Shown: positions 46,824 through 55,979 of the stretch, one piece after another
How the letters are laid out: each line of letters begins with the position of its first letter
Numbering within the stretch: the first letter of the stretch is position 1
NCBI RefSeq assembly: GCF_025548535.1
Contig: NZ_JAJLQW010000002.1
Span: 620,001 to 684,000 of the forward strand
From: Undibacterium sp. Jales W-56
GTDB taxonomy: Bacteria; Pseudomonadota; Gammaproteobacteria; Burkholderiales; Burkholderiaceae_D
Direction of reading: 5' to 3'
Length of the DNA stretch: 64,000 bases
Made by a program: the position numbers and the translations under genes
The notes under the pieces: generated by a model
Seen by the model: only the letters and a program-made list of their open reading frames with translations
Databases searched by the model: none
What the model was told of the DNA's origin: nothing

Positions 46824-48475
46824 ACATAATTGCCCGTGCTAGCCTGTACTGGCATACATTGCGTTTCCTGCGGCCGGTTCAGTTTTTTGGGCGGCTGTGG
46901 TTCCGCTTTGCACGGCCGCGCATCGTGGAAGCAGCTGCGCCGCCGCTAGCAGGGCCGGCTGGTCGCTGGGTGCTGCCGGCTTGCCGCAGTGTAAGCATGA
47001 GTGGGTTTGGACAGTTCAGGTTTCTTAATGATGAAGGTGACCTGACCCAAATCGGCTGGGATGACCCTGCGAGGGAAAAACTGTGGCGCTATAACCTGCA
47101 CTATTTTGACGACCTAAATGCTGAAGGTGCGGCCAGCCGCTACGACTGGCACTTGGCGTTGCTTCAGGACTGGGTTGGGAAAAATCTGCCTGGACAAGGC
47201 ACCGGTTGGGAACCTTATCCGAGCTCGCTGCGCATCGTGAACTGGATCAAATGGCAGCTTGCCGGCAATGCTTTGCCGCAGACCTGTGTGCAGAGTCTTG
47301 CTATGCAAACGCGATGGCTGAGCAAACGACTCGAGTGGCATTTGATGGGAAACCACCTGTTCGCCAACGCGAAGGCGCTGGTATTTGCCGGGTTGGCCTT
47401 CGAAGGGGCGGAGGCTAAGAAATGGCTGGCCAATGGGTTGGATATCATTGAAAGGGAATTGCCGGAGCAGGTGCTGGCCGATGGTGGCAATTTTGAGCGC
47501 AGCCCGATGTATCACGCAATTTTCCTTGAAGACATGTTGGATCTGCTCAATATCGTTGACGCGTTCCCGGAGAGGGTTGCTGTAAATACGGTCCGGCGCT
47601 GGCATGAGATAGCAACAAGCATGCTCGGCTGGCTGGTCGGTATGAGTCACCCGGACGGCGAGATCAGCTTCTTCAATGATGCCGCCGCCGGTATAGCACC
47701 AATGCCGGCCGAGCTGACCTCCTACGCAGGACGGCTCGGTATTGCAGTCAGCGGCCCTGCTGTATTGCCGCTGTCTCAGATTGTGGTCACTAATTACCGC
47801 GACAGTGGTTATATCCGACTTGCCAGCCCAGATATTGTTGCACTGCTGGATGTGGCGCCAGTGGGGCCGGATTACCTTCCTGGTCATGCGCACGCAGACA
47901 CGCTTTCCTTCGAACTTTCCATTTTTGGTCAGCGGTTGATCGTCAACGGTGGCACATCTTGTTATGGATTGGGGCCCGAGCGCTTGCGCGAACGTGGTAC
48001 CGCTGCCCATAGCACAGTTGTCGTTGATGGTAAGGACTCGTCCGAAGTCTGGAGTGGTTTTCGCGTCGCGCGCCGCGCCTACCCGCGTGATCTGGAATTG
48101 AATCAAACGGACGAGATGGTTACAGTCGCTTGTTCACATGATGGTTACCGGTGGTTACCGGGGCAGCCCGTCCATCGCCGCGAGTGGCGTTTCACGAATC
48201 ATTCGTTGCTGATTCGTGACCACGTCAGCGGCCGCTTCGAATCAGCCGAGGCACGTTATCTGCTGCATCCAGCAGCAAGAATAGTAGATCAGACGGAGGC
48301 TAAATTGAAACTGCAATTGCCACAAGGCCAGTTATTAAATCTCGATGTGATCGCTGGTACGGCTCGGTTGGAGTCGGCGCAATATGCGCCTGAATTTGGG
48401 ATGGTTCAGACTACCAGTTGTATAGTGCTTGCTTTCAAAAATGGTAGTGCTTGCATCAATCTTGAATGGAGTTAA
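46820..48475 (+). CDS. Heparinase II/III-like protein (alginate-lyase family)
   Basis: 551 residues from TTG 46820 (TTGA overlap with the previous stop, GGGGGCGG just upstream); no ATG fits the family start. The N-terminal (alpha/alpha) toroid (about 60-330) has WRYNLHYFDDLN, GTGWEPYPSSLRIVNWIKW and GNHLFANAKAL. A C-terminal beta sheet (about 345-551) has LPGHAHADTLSFELS with candidate catalytic His, and RGTAAHSTVVVDG. No signal peptide is evident, so it may act in the cytoplasm on a lipid-linked intermediate rather than as a secreted lyase (inference). Confidence 0.84.
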   Translation: MNIIARASLYWHTLRFLRPVQFFGRLWFRFARPRIVEAAAPPLAGPAGRWVLPACRSVSMSGFGQFRFLNDEGDLTQIGWDDPAREKLWRYNLHYFDDLNAEGAASRYDWHLALLQDWVGKNLPGQGTGWEPYPSSLRIVNWIKWQLAGNALPQTCVQSLAMQTRWLSKRLEWHLMGNHLFANAKALVFAGLAFEGAEAKKWLANGLDIIERELPEQVLADGGNFERSPMYHAIFLEDMLDLLNIVDAFPERVAVNTVRRWHEIATSMLGWLVGMSHPDGEISFFNDAAAGIAPMPAELTSYAGRLGIAVSGPAVLPLSQIVVTNYRDSGYIRLASPDIVALLDVAPVGPDYLPGHAHADTLSFELSIFGQRLIVNGGTSCYGLGPERLRERGTAAHSTVVVDGKDSSEVWSGFRVARRAYPRDLELNQTDEMVTVACSHDGYRWLPGQPVHRREWRFTNHSLLIRDHVSGRFESAEARYLLHPAARIVDQTEAKLKLQLPQGQLLNLDVIAGTARLESAQYAPEFGMVQTTSCIVLAFKNGSACINLEWS

Positions 48476-48476
48476 T

Positions 48477-49706
48477 GTGCACATTCTCTTTTTGACCGAT
48501 AACTTTCCGCCGGAAGTCAATGCGCCGGCCAGTCGCACCTTTGAACATTGCCGCGAGTGGGTAGCGCAAGGTGCCAAGGTCACCGTCATCACATGCGCGC
48601 CAAATTTCCCCAAGGGGGAGGTGTTCGACGGTTATAGAAATGCACTTTGGCAAAGAGAAACCGTAGGTGGTATTGAGGTTATTCGTGTATGGTCCTACAT
48701 CACCGCGAACGAAGGATTTATCAAGCGGATCCTTGATTATGTGAGCTTCATGATCACTGCGACTTTCGCAGCTCTGTTTGTCCGCAAGGTAGATGTAGTG
48801 ATTGGCACCTCGCCACAATTCTTTACAGCTTGCGCAGCCTGGATGACTGGAGTTCTGAAGCGACGGCCCTGGGTGTTTGAGCTGCGAGACATCTGGCCCG
48901 AGTCGATTAAGGCTGTTGGGGCAATGAAGGAGTCGTTGGCAATTCGGTTGCTCGAGCGCATTGAGATGTTCCTTTACCGCCATGCCAGCAGGATAGTGGC
49001 GGTGACCCACTCATTCAAAGAAACCTTGATTCGACGCGGGATTGATGGCGCCAAGATTGAAGTGGTGACCAATGGCGTTGATCTGACCAATTTCACTCCG
49101 CAACCCAAGGACGTTGAGCTTACACAGCGACTGGGGTTGGGGGGCTGCTTTGTTGCTGGTTATATCGGCACGCATGGCATGGCTCACGGGTTGGAAACTC
49201 TTCTAGATGCCGCCGAGACTTTACAGGGAATGCCGGAAGCGGCGAATGTGCGCTTGATTTTCCTTGGGCATGGCGCCAAAAAAGCCGAACTGATCGCGAA
49301 CAGCGAGGTGCGTGGGCTGCGCAATGTGCTATTCCTAGATTCTGTGCCGAAGACTGAAGTGGCGCGCTACTGGTCGCTGTTGGATGTTTCGATAATCCAC
49401 TTACGCAAGACCGAGTTGTTTGGTTCTGTGATCCCGTCCAAGCTCTTCGAATGCATGGGTATGGGAATACCGGTTCTGCATGGTGTGCAGGGCGAATCAG
49501 CCGAGATCGTGCGCCGTGAAGGTGTGGGGGAGGTGTTTGAGTCTGAAAACGCTTCTAAGTTGGTGGACAGTTTGATGCGTTTGCGCACCGACCCTAATCG
49601 GTTTGATCTTTATAGGCAAAACGGACTAATTGCAGCAAAGCACTATGATCGAACGTCCTTGGCTAGGGCGATGCTTAAAACTCTGAAACATTTGGTACGC
49701 AGATGA
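48477..49706 (+). CDS. GT4-family glycosyltransferase (WbuB-like)
   Basis: 409 residues from GTG 48477 with GGAG 5 bp upstream, 1 bp after the previous stop. GT-B fold: DNFPPEVNAPASRTFEHCREW at the N-terminus, FELRDIWPESIKAVGA, VVTNGVDLTNF, and the C-terminal donor site VIPSKLFECMGMGIPVLHG. WbuB-type enzymes transfer N-acetylated deoxyhexoses such as FucNAc; the exact donor here is unknown. It precedes wecB by a 4-bp overlap. Confidence 0.87.
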   Translation: MHILFLTDNFPPEVNAPASRTFEHCREWVAQGAKVTVITCAPNFPKGEVFDGYRNALWQRETVGGIEVIRVWSYITANEGFIKRILDYVSFMITATFAALFVRKVDVVIGTSPQFFTACAAWMTGVLKRRPWVFELRDIWPESIKAVGAMKESLAIRLLERIEMFLYRHASRIVAVTHSFKETLIRRGIDGAKIEVVTNGVDLTNFTPQPKDVELTQRLGLGGCFVAGYIGTHGMAHGLETLLDAAETLQGMPEAANVRLIFLGHGAKKAELIANSEVRGLRNVLFLDSVPKTEVARYWSLLDVSIIHLRKTELFGSVIPSKLFECMGMGIPVLHGVQGESAEIVRREGVGEVFESENASKLVDSLMRLRTDPNRFDLYRQNGLIAAKHYDRTSLARAMLKTLKHLVRR

Positions 49707-50848
49707 AACACAAGAAAAAAATTATGCTTGTCTTCGGTACGAGACCCGAGGCCATCAAGATGGCGCCACTTTACCACCTGCTTAAGGCTTACCCCGAGGA
49801 CTTTGAGACCGTTGTGTGTGTGACCGCCCAACATCGACAAATGCTAGATCAGGTTTTACGCGTATTTGAGATCACGCCAGATATTGATCTGAACTTGATG
49901 AAACAGGGACAAGATTTGTTTGATGTGACGAGTTCGGTACTCCTCGCGATGCGAGGTGTATATAAAGAACATTCACCCGATGTGGTGTTGGTGCACGGCG
50001 ATACCACCACGACGTTGGCGGCGGCGATGGCTGGGTTTTACGCCGGCGTATCAGTTGGCCATGTAGAGGCGGGTTTGCGCACGCATGATCTCTATGCCCC
50101 CTTTCCGGAAGAATTCAATCGTCAAGTGGCGAGCAAGGTAACACGGTGGCACTTTGCTCCAACATCATTCAGCCGACAAAATCTGCTGGATGAACGGGTG
50201 CCGGACTACAACATTGCCGTTACCGGCAATACGGTGATTGATGCCCTGCTGTGGATGCTTGCACGTATCGACGAAGATGCTGGGAGGCGTCAAGCTATTT
50301 GTGATTTCTTGAGCGCAAGGTTGCCATTTGCTTGGCAAGACACTCGTTTTATACTCATCACCGGGCATCGTCGGGAGAACTTTGGCGATGGCTTTCTGCA
50401 GATTTGTGAGGCATTGAAGGAACTGGCAAATCGCTATCCGGAAGTGCATTTTGTGTACCCAGTTCACTTGAATCCGAACGTGCAGCAACCGGTAAACGCT
50501 ATTCTGGCAGAGCTGTTGAATGTACATCTGATCGCCCCTCTCGACTACGAGCCATTCGTGTATTTGCTCAAGCATTGCCATATTGTGTTGACTGATAGCG
50601 GTGGCATTCAAGAAGAGGCTCCTAGTCTAGGAAAGCCAGTTCTCGTTATGCGAGATGTAACAGAGAGACCAGAGGCCGTTAACGCTGGCACGGTTCGATT
50701 AGTTGGGGCAAACCGTCAAAGAATTGTTGAAAACGTTTGCGAGTTGTTAGATAAAGAAGAGAGCTACAAAGCGATGGCGCGAGCGCATAACCCTTATGGT
50801 GATGGGAACGCCTGTAATCGAATCATTGAAGTATTGAGGACTATTTAA
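49703..50848 (+). CDS. wecB: UDP-N-acetylglucosamine 2-epimerase (non-hydrolysing)
   Basis: A 381-residue GT-B-like epimerase. It has LVFGTRPEAIKMAPL, VHGDTTTTLAAAMAGFYAG, HVEAGLRTHDLYAPFPEEFNRQV, TGHRRENFG and TDSGGIQEEAPSLGKPVLVMR, the full WecB signature. It converts UDP-GlcNAc to UDP-ManNAc. It directly abuts wecC, so UDP-ManNAcA is the expected product of the pair. Confidence 0.95.
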   Translation: MKHKKKIMLVFGTRPEAIKMAPLYHLLKAYPEDFETVVCVTAQHRQMLDQVLRVFEITPDIDLNLMKQGQDLFDVTSSVLLAMRGVYKEHSPDVVLVHGDTTTTLAAAMAGFYAGVSVGHVEAGLRTHDLYAPFPEEFNRQVASKVTRWHFAPTSFSRQNLLDERVPDYNIAVTGNTVIDALLWMLARIDEDAGRRQAICDFLSARLPFAWQDTRFILITGHRRENFGDGFLQICEALKELANRYPEVHFVYPVHLNPNVQQPVNAILAELLNVHLIAPLDYEPFVYLLKHCHIVLTDSGGIQEEAPSLGKPVLVMRDVTERPEAVNAGTVRLVGANRQRIVENVCELLDKEESYKAMARAHNPYGDGNACNRIIEVLRTI

Positions 50849-52075
50849 ATGTATAAGAAAACTGTATGTGTTGTCGGCTTGGGTTATATCGGCTTGCCAA
50901 CGGCAGCCTTGTTGGCCAGCAATGGTTACAATGTAGTTGGTGTGGATTTAAATGCTCACGTTGTTGAAACGATCAACCAAGGCCGTATTCACATCGTTGA
51001 ACCCGACCTTGATGCCTTTGTCCGCTCCGCGGTTGCTGCACAGCGCTTAAAAGCTTGTACTACGCCTCAGTCTGGCGACGTCTATATGATTTGTGTTCCC
51101 ACCCCATTCCACGAGGGTGAAGGGATCCCGCAGCCAAATATTGACTATGTACTTGCAGCTACTCGCAGTATTGCGGGATTTGTTAAGGCTGGCGATCTGG
51201 TTATTTTGGAGTCTACTTCTCCAGTAGGCACGACGCAGCAAATGGAAACAGTTCTTAGTGATGCTGGTGTGGACGTTTCTAAGATTTATATGGCGTACTG
51301 CCCTGAACGAGTTCTACCTGGCAAGATCATGACTGAACTGGTTGAGAATGATCGGGTTGTCGGAGGAATGACATCTGATGCAACTAAGGCTGTGAGTGAT
51401 TTTTATCGGACATTTGTGCGGGGTGCCGTACTCGAGACAAATGCTCCGACTGCAGAGATGTGCAAACTCACCGAGAACAGTTTCCGCGATGTAAATATTG
51501 CGTTCGCAAATGAACTCTCCATCATTTGCGCTAAAGAAGGTATTAATGTGTGGAATTTGATCCAGTTGGCAAACCGGCATCCTCGCGTGAATATACTGCA
51601 ACCCGGAGCAGGTGTAGGCGGGCATTGCATCGCGGTTGATCCTTGGTTTATCGTGGCGCGGGATCCTGAGAATGCTCGTTTGATCCGTTCTGCACGTGAG
51701 GTCAACAATCACAAAACTACGTGGGTGATCGATCAGATCAAGATCGCAGTTGCCGATGCGACCGCCCGTACAGGCCGTAAGCCAAAGATCGCTTGTTTGG
51801 GGCTGGCTTTTAAACCTGATATCGACGATCTGCGTGAGTCGCCCGCATTGTACATCGCCGAAGCTCTTCAAAGTCAAGATTACGATGTGATCGCGGTAGA
51901 ACCCAATATTGAGACTCACGAAAACTTCACACTCGTCTCGCTTGAAGATTCACTTAAGTCTGCCGATGTCTTTGTTTTGCTTGTTAAACACCGTCAATTT
52001 GGTGAAGAATCGGCCAAGAAATTACTAAAAGAGGTGAATCCACTCGATTTTTGTGGTGTTTTTAATAAAATTTGA
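50849..52075 (+). CDS. wecC: UDP-N-acetyl-D-mannosamine dehydrogenase
   Basis: A 408-residue UDP-sugar dehydrogenase. The NAD motif GLGYIGLPTAALLA is at about 7-20, VILESTSPVGTT lies mid-domain, and GVGGHCIAVDPWF carries catalytic Cys260. The C-terminal UDP-binding domain includes GLAFKPDIDDLRESPA. It oxidises UDP-ManNAc to UDP-ManNAcA with two NAD+. It is the last intact gene of the plus-strand cluster; mobile-element debris follows directly, and no terminator was seen. Confidence 0.95.
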   Translation: MYKKTVCVVGLGYIGLPTAALLASNGYNVVGVDLNAHVVETINQGRIHIVEPDLDAFVRSAVAAQRLKACTTPQSGDVYMICVPTPFHEGEGIPQPNIDYVLAATRSIAGFVKAGDLVILESTSPVGTTQQMETVLSDAGVDVSKIYMAYCPERVLPGKIMTELVENDRVVGGMTSDATKAVSDFYRTFVRGAVLETNAPTAEMCKLTENSFRDVNIAFANELSIICAKEGINVWNLIQLANRHPRVNILQPGAGVGGHCIAVDPWFIVARDPENARLIRSAREVNNHKTTWVIDQIKIAVADATARTGRKPKIACLGLAFKPDIDDLRESPALYIAEALQSQDYDVIAVEPNIETHENFTLVSLEDSLKSADVFVLLVKHRQFGEESAKKLLKEVNPLDFCGVFNKI

Positions 52076-52104
52076 CATGGCGGCGACATGAGGCGATAAA
52101 CAAT

Positions 52105-52512
52105 GAAATTTGCAAACAATTTCGATGGATTCAACTGTATGGAAAAATCGGTAACGCGGGTGTTGTTTAGCTACGTTGCGGCATCTCTTGATTGACACCG
52201 CTAAGAAAACGTCCTAAGCGAGTCGTAATAAGAAAATCGACGACCCAAGATCGCGTCCAACCGGAAAATTCAGGCAATTAACGAACAAATGATTGTCAAC
52301 CTTGGAAAGTGCAAGCTCGGGTATCGGCGAATCAAGAACGAGCTAGTACGTTTACATGTCTTATCGTTTCCGACGGCAACTATCCACAAGATACAAGATA
52401 ATAGAACAAATTAAAAAACATACTTGAATCGCAGAAAGGCATTTAGAGAGCAACTCATGGTATGGCAACTCAATGCCTAGCAATATTGTAAGTGGACGCC
52501 TGCAAGATCACG
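52105..52512 (+). pseudogene. 5' remnant of a degenerate DDE (IS481/integrase-core type) transposase
   Basis: Broken frames resemble the N-terminal HTH and linker of rve-type transposases. A first stretch reads LRCGIS with in-frame stops (about 52155-52185). A second reads NEQMIVNLGKCKLGYRRIKNE, then ELVRLHVLSFPTATIHKI (about 52281-52400). Just before the IS66 boundary a fragment VDACKI matches the start of the catalytic core. Multiple stops and shifts mean it is dead. It continues on the far side of the IS66 insertion. Confidence 0.65.
52505..52512. repeat. 8-bp target-site duplication, left copy
   Basis: AGATCACG immediately outside the left IS66 terminal repeat, identical to 54847-54854. 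IS66-family elements make 8-bp duplications. Confidence 0.93.
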
Positions 52513-52563
52513 GTAAGCATCCGGTCATCACAGATTGACCGGTTCTTATTTGGATGATCAAGA

Positions 52564-54057
52564 TTATTGAACAGGCTTCCAGTTGTGTGGAAGTAGTTCA
52601 CCGATGCAGCTGAATGGTTGCAAAGGTAGTCTTTCCAGCACGTCCTTCATGTACCCGTAAGGATCGTGACCGTTGAGCCTGGCTGAATGAATGAGACTCA
52701 TGATGGCTGCAGCAAGTTTACCTGCGCGCAGGCTGCCGGCGAACATCCAATTTTTTCGTCCCAATGCAACGGGACGAATCTGGTTTTCAACCCAATTGTT
52801 ATCGATCGGTACCTGAGGATCGTTGAGGTAATGTGTCAGCGCCGACCAGCGATTCAAACTGTATTCGATTGCCTTGAAGGTTGCACCGCCGCTGGGCACC
52901 CGCTGGCGTTGAACCAGTAACCATTGATGTAAGGCGTCTGCAACTAGCTTGGCTTGCATTTGACGAATGGCTAAGCGTTGCGCCGGGTCGAGCAAGCTTG
53001 CTTCCCGTTCCATATCGTAGAGTCGGGCATATAAATCCAGCACACCTCCTGCAATCTGGCTGCTGTGGTTTGCCCACAGTTCATGGAATTTGCGTCGGGC
53101 GTGCGCCATACATCCGGCCTCCGTGATTCCGGATTTGAACAGCGTCTTATAGCCTGGAAAGTCATCGCAGACGAGGGTACCTCGCCATCGGTCCAGGAAT
53201 TGTTCTGCATGCTTACACCCCGACTTTCTGCAAAGTCGAATATCACCGCCTTCATGCTACTTAACGGCGTGCTGCAATAACTCCACAAGTAGGCCCGGTG
53301 CGTCTTACCATTTCCGGGCTTAAGCATGGGAAGCGGCGTCTCATCAGCATGCAGCACCGGTTGGGTCAACAATTCTTGTTTCAATGCATCCACCAACGGT
53401 TGTAGCGCAACACCGCAACGGCCCACCCATTCGGATAGTGTGGAATCGGGAATGGCTAATCCTGCCCGTTCAAAGATGCCGCTTTGGCGGTACAGCGGCA
53501 AGTGATCGGCATATTTATGCGACAAGCACCTGAGCCAACAATCCTGAGGTTGGGATGCCCTTGTCGATGATTTGTGCAGGTACCGGCGCTTGTACCAATG
53601 TTTCGCATTGATTGCAGACCCACTTACCACGCACATGGCGTTCGACCGTGAACACGCCCGGTTGGTAATCGAGTTTCTCGGATACGTCCTCACCGATTCG
53701 CTTCATTTGGCAACCGCACCGGCATAACGTTGAATCTGGTTCGTGATGAATATCAGTGCGTGGCAGTTGTGCCGGCAGCCGGACGCGTTTGGGTTGCTGC
53801 TTGGTTGGCTCTGCTGGTACGGGATGTGTTAGTGCCAGTTGCTCAATTTCGGCAGTGACGGCTGTTAAGTCAATGTCGAGAGTTTCAAACAGTTCATGCT
53901 GTTGTTCGCCGGTATAGGCTTCGCTGGTCGCTGCAAATTTCTGGCGTTTGAGAATGACCAATTCATGAGTCAGTTTGGCGTTCATTGCCTACTGATGAAT
54001 CAGCAACTGGACCAGTTGTTCTTTAGTGTAATCGTCGATGGCGGTAGCAAAGTTCAT
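52564..54057 (-). pseudogene. tnpC: IS66 tnpC transposase, disrupted
   Basis: Reads in three frames with IS66 TnpC features in order: zinc-finger-like CRCGCQMKRIGEDVSEKLDY, PVLHADETPLPML with catalytic Asp, MAHARRKFHELW and VPIDNNWVENQIRP, ending at PHNWKPVQ. Codon 23 is TAG. A frameshift near 53520 separates SGLLAQVLVA from KYADHLPLY, and another near 53235 disrupts the region after FDFAESRG. It cannot make a functional transposase. Confidence 0.9.
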
Positions 54058-54132
54058 GTCTGGCACTGTGCCAGAGCAGAGGTGATTTGATCAAAGACGT
54101 TTACAGGAGTTTACAACTTGGTAGCCTCGGTA

Positions 54133-54413
54133 CTACAGCACCGAAATCGAGTGACCGTGACCCAAGTTCTCCCATGGCAGACCGGTCACTAATACCCTTA
54201 ATTGCTCGGGATTAAGTCCTACTATATCGACTCCATTACCGCCCCACGCAAAGCGACCTTTGTTCAAGCGACGACTCGCCAGCCATATGCCAAATCCATC
54301 GTAGACCAAAACTTTGATACGCGTCGAACGCTTGTTGGTAAACAGATAGGCATGATGCCGACGCGCATATCAATCGGTTCGGTTGCCAGCCAGATGGAAT
54401 CTATCCGAATCAT
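54133..54413 (-). pseudogene. tnpB: IS66 tnpB accessory gene, disrupted
   Basis: Starts MIRIDSIWLATEPIDMRVG as in IS66 TnpB. It then loses a central block and shifts frame, so that the remaining AYLFTNKRSTRIKVLVYDG and the C-terminal NLGHGHSISVL segment lie out of frame. The gene is about 70 bp shorter than expected. Confidence 0.85.
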
Positions 54414-54771
54414 CTTAGCCAGTTCTGCAACCAACTGGCACACTCTGCGGCAGCAGCTGGCGTACAGTGACATTAGCGGCTCCTCGTTTGATTTCAATCA
54501 CGATGTCCGGTGTCACGGAGGCTGTGGTCGGTGCGGGTAGCTGAATTGGAATGAATTCAGGAATAGGGTTGACTGGTGTAATTTGCGTTGACCGTATCGC
54601 CAATTGTTCATGAGCCCTGATCCAAATACGAACCTGATTGGCGTTCAACTGGTAACGCAAAGCCGTGGCAGCAATTGAAACTCCCGGTTGTTTGCAGGCC
54701 TGAGCCTTGAATTCGGCACTGTGCCGCCGACGCCGTCTTGGCGTATTGATTCCATCGTCCATAATGTACAA
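54410..54771 (-). pseudogene. tnpA: IS66 tnpA accessory gene, frameshifted
   Basis: RRRRRHSAEFKAQ and QPGVSIAATALRYQLNAN match the TnpA helix-turn-helix. A few residues appear missing after EFKAQ. Near 54465 a single-base loss shifts the frame out of the conserved PAAAAECASWLQNWLR ending, which is still readable in the next frame and ends overlapping the tnpB ATG. Confidence 0.85.
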
Positions 54772-54846
54772 GTGTCCACTTAATAAGTGGACACGATCAT
54801 CTACGCTTACGCACTTAACTTCAAGATGACTTCACCGGGTGCTTAC

Positions 54847-54854
54847 AGATCACG
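54847..54854. repeat. 8-bp target-site duplication, right copy
   Basis: AGATCACG immediately outside the right IS66 terminal repeat, identical to 52505-52512. Confidence 0.93.
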
Positions 54855-55190
54855 ATTAACATTTATCAATGTATTTTCATTATCAATGGCAGTGGCATAT
54901 GATATTGCGTTTATATAAACACAGAACCAGCAAGCAACAGGTTGGATTTTTTGGATGATGTATCGAAGAAATACCACTTGCCTTTCAACGCATCCAAGCA
55001 GACCGTGGTCGTGAATTTTTCGCTACGAAATTTCAGGAGCGACTTCTGGAATGGGGAATCAAATTTAGATCGGTTAAGCTTGTAGCACCCAAACTGAACG
55101 ACAAAGTTGCACGTGGTCGTGGAGCATGGACTTTGGTGAGTTTCACGGCACTTTCGACCTCAAATATCCGACGTTGAAGATCTAGTATCT
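54855..55190 (+). pseudogene. 3' remnant of the degenerate DDE transposase interrupted by IS66
   Basis: Continues the fragment left of the IS66: joining across one duplication gives VDACKITINIYQ. Further on, IPLAFQRIQADRGREFFATK, FQERLLEWGIKFRSVK and LNDKVARGRGAW correspond to the second catalytic Asp region (TDRGxEF in intact members) and the conserved PHLNGKVER motif, here decayed. Several stops are present. Confidence 0.7.
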
Positions 55191-55219
55191 ATTTTAACAA
55201 GCATTCCATCAAACAAAAT

Positions 55220-55975
55220 TCAGCAAGCCCGTACTTGTTCACTGGTGCGTCCGAAACGGCGCTCTCTTTTTTGGAAAGATGCGATCGCGTCATCCAGCGC
55301 TTCTACGCCGAAGTCAGGCCAGAATGTATCTGTGAAATAGAATTCAGAATACGCGAGCTGCCACAACAGGAAATTGGATACCCTGGCCTCGCCGCCGGTA
55401 CGGATTAACATATCCGGTTCAGGCGCATAGGCCATCGACAAATGCGCCGATAGCATGTCTTCGGTGATCTCGTCTTGCCCTATCCCTTTCGCGATCAGCT
55501 TATTGCAGGCATTTACAATGTCCCAATGTCCGCCGTAGTTTGCACAAATTGTCAGGGTCAGGCCGGTATTGGCGGCGGTTTCCGATTCTGCAACTCTGAC
55601 CAGTTCCTGCAAATCCTTATCGAACTTGCTCAGGTCGCCAATCACTTTCAGCCGGATATTATTCTCACCCATCTTCCTGATTTCACCGACCAGAACTTTT
55701 CTGAAGAGCTGCATTAATAAGGAGACTTCTTCTTGCGGCCGACGCCAGTTTTCAGAGCTGAAAGCAAATAAAGTCAGGTATTCAATACCACGGTTAACGC
55801 AGGCTTCGACAACTTTATTGACCGTTTTTACGCCTTTTGCGTGTCCGGCAAATCTTGGTAAAAACCGCTTGGTTGCCCAGCGACCGTTGCCGTCCATGAT
55901 GATGGCGATATGTTTTGGAACCGCTGCATTTCCATCATCACTCTTTACATTTTTTGTTTTGCTAATACTATTCAT
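55220..55975 (-). CDS. uppS: Isoprenyl transferase (undecaprenyl diphosphate synthase), divergent copy
   Basis: 251 residues from ATG 55975. Cis-prenyltransferase features: [14 protein letters not shown] with catalytic Asp28, [37 protein letters not shown] and WPDF. It makes the C55 lipid carrier needed for peptidoglycan and Wzx/Wzy polysaccharides. Usually conserved residues differ: His150 where NYGGR is common, and Ala197 where GEHR/GEQR is common. Essential uppS normally lies near frr-cdsA-dxr, so this is probably a second copy tied to the surface locus. It starts 4 bp after the stop of the Gly-rich protein gene. Confidence 0.9.
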   Translation of the reverse strand: MNSISKTKNVKSDDGNAAVPKHIAIIMDGNGRWATKRFLPRFAGHAKGVKTVNKVVEACVNRGIEYLTLFAFSSENWRRPQEEVSLLMQLFRKVLVGEIRKMGENNIRLKVIGDLSKFDKDLQELVRVAESETAANTGLTLTICANYGGHWDIVNACNKLIAKGIGQDEITEDMLSAHLSMAYAPEPDMLIRTGGEARVSNFLLWQLAYSEFYFTDTFWPDFGVEALDDAIASFQKRERRFGRTSEQVRAC

Positions 55976-55979
55976 TTTT

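Larger units (their letters stand above)
52513..54846 (-). mobile_element. Degenerate IS66-family insertion sequence
   Basis: A 2334-bp element. Terminal inverted repeats: left GTAAGCATCCGGTCA (52513-52527) and right, read inwards, GTAAGCACCCGGTGA (54832-54846), with 2 mismatches in 15. The GTAAGC ends are typical of IS66. Perfect 8-bp duplications flank it. It carries tnpA, tnpB and tnpC homologues on the minus strand, all with frameshifts, deletions or stops. It inserted into an older DDE transposase gene read on the plus strand. Confidence 0.93.

Noticed and set aside
47114-48106. Long 330-codon open frame antisense to the heparinase-like gene
   Set aside because: The plus-strand gene is clearly conserved; the antisense frame has no recognisable motifs and follows from GC-rich codon use.
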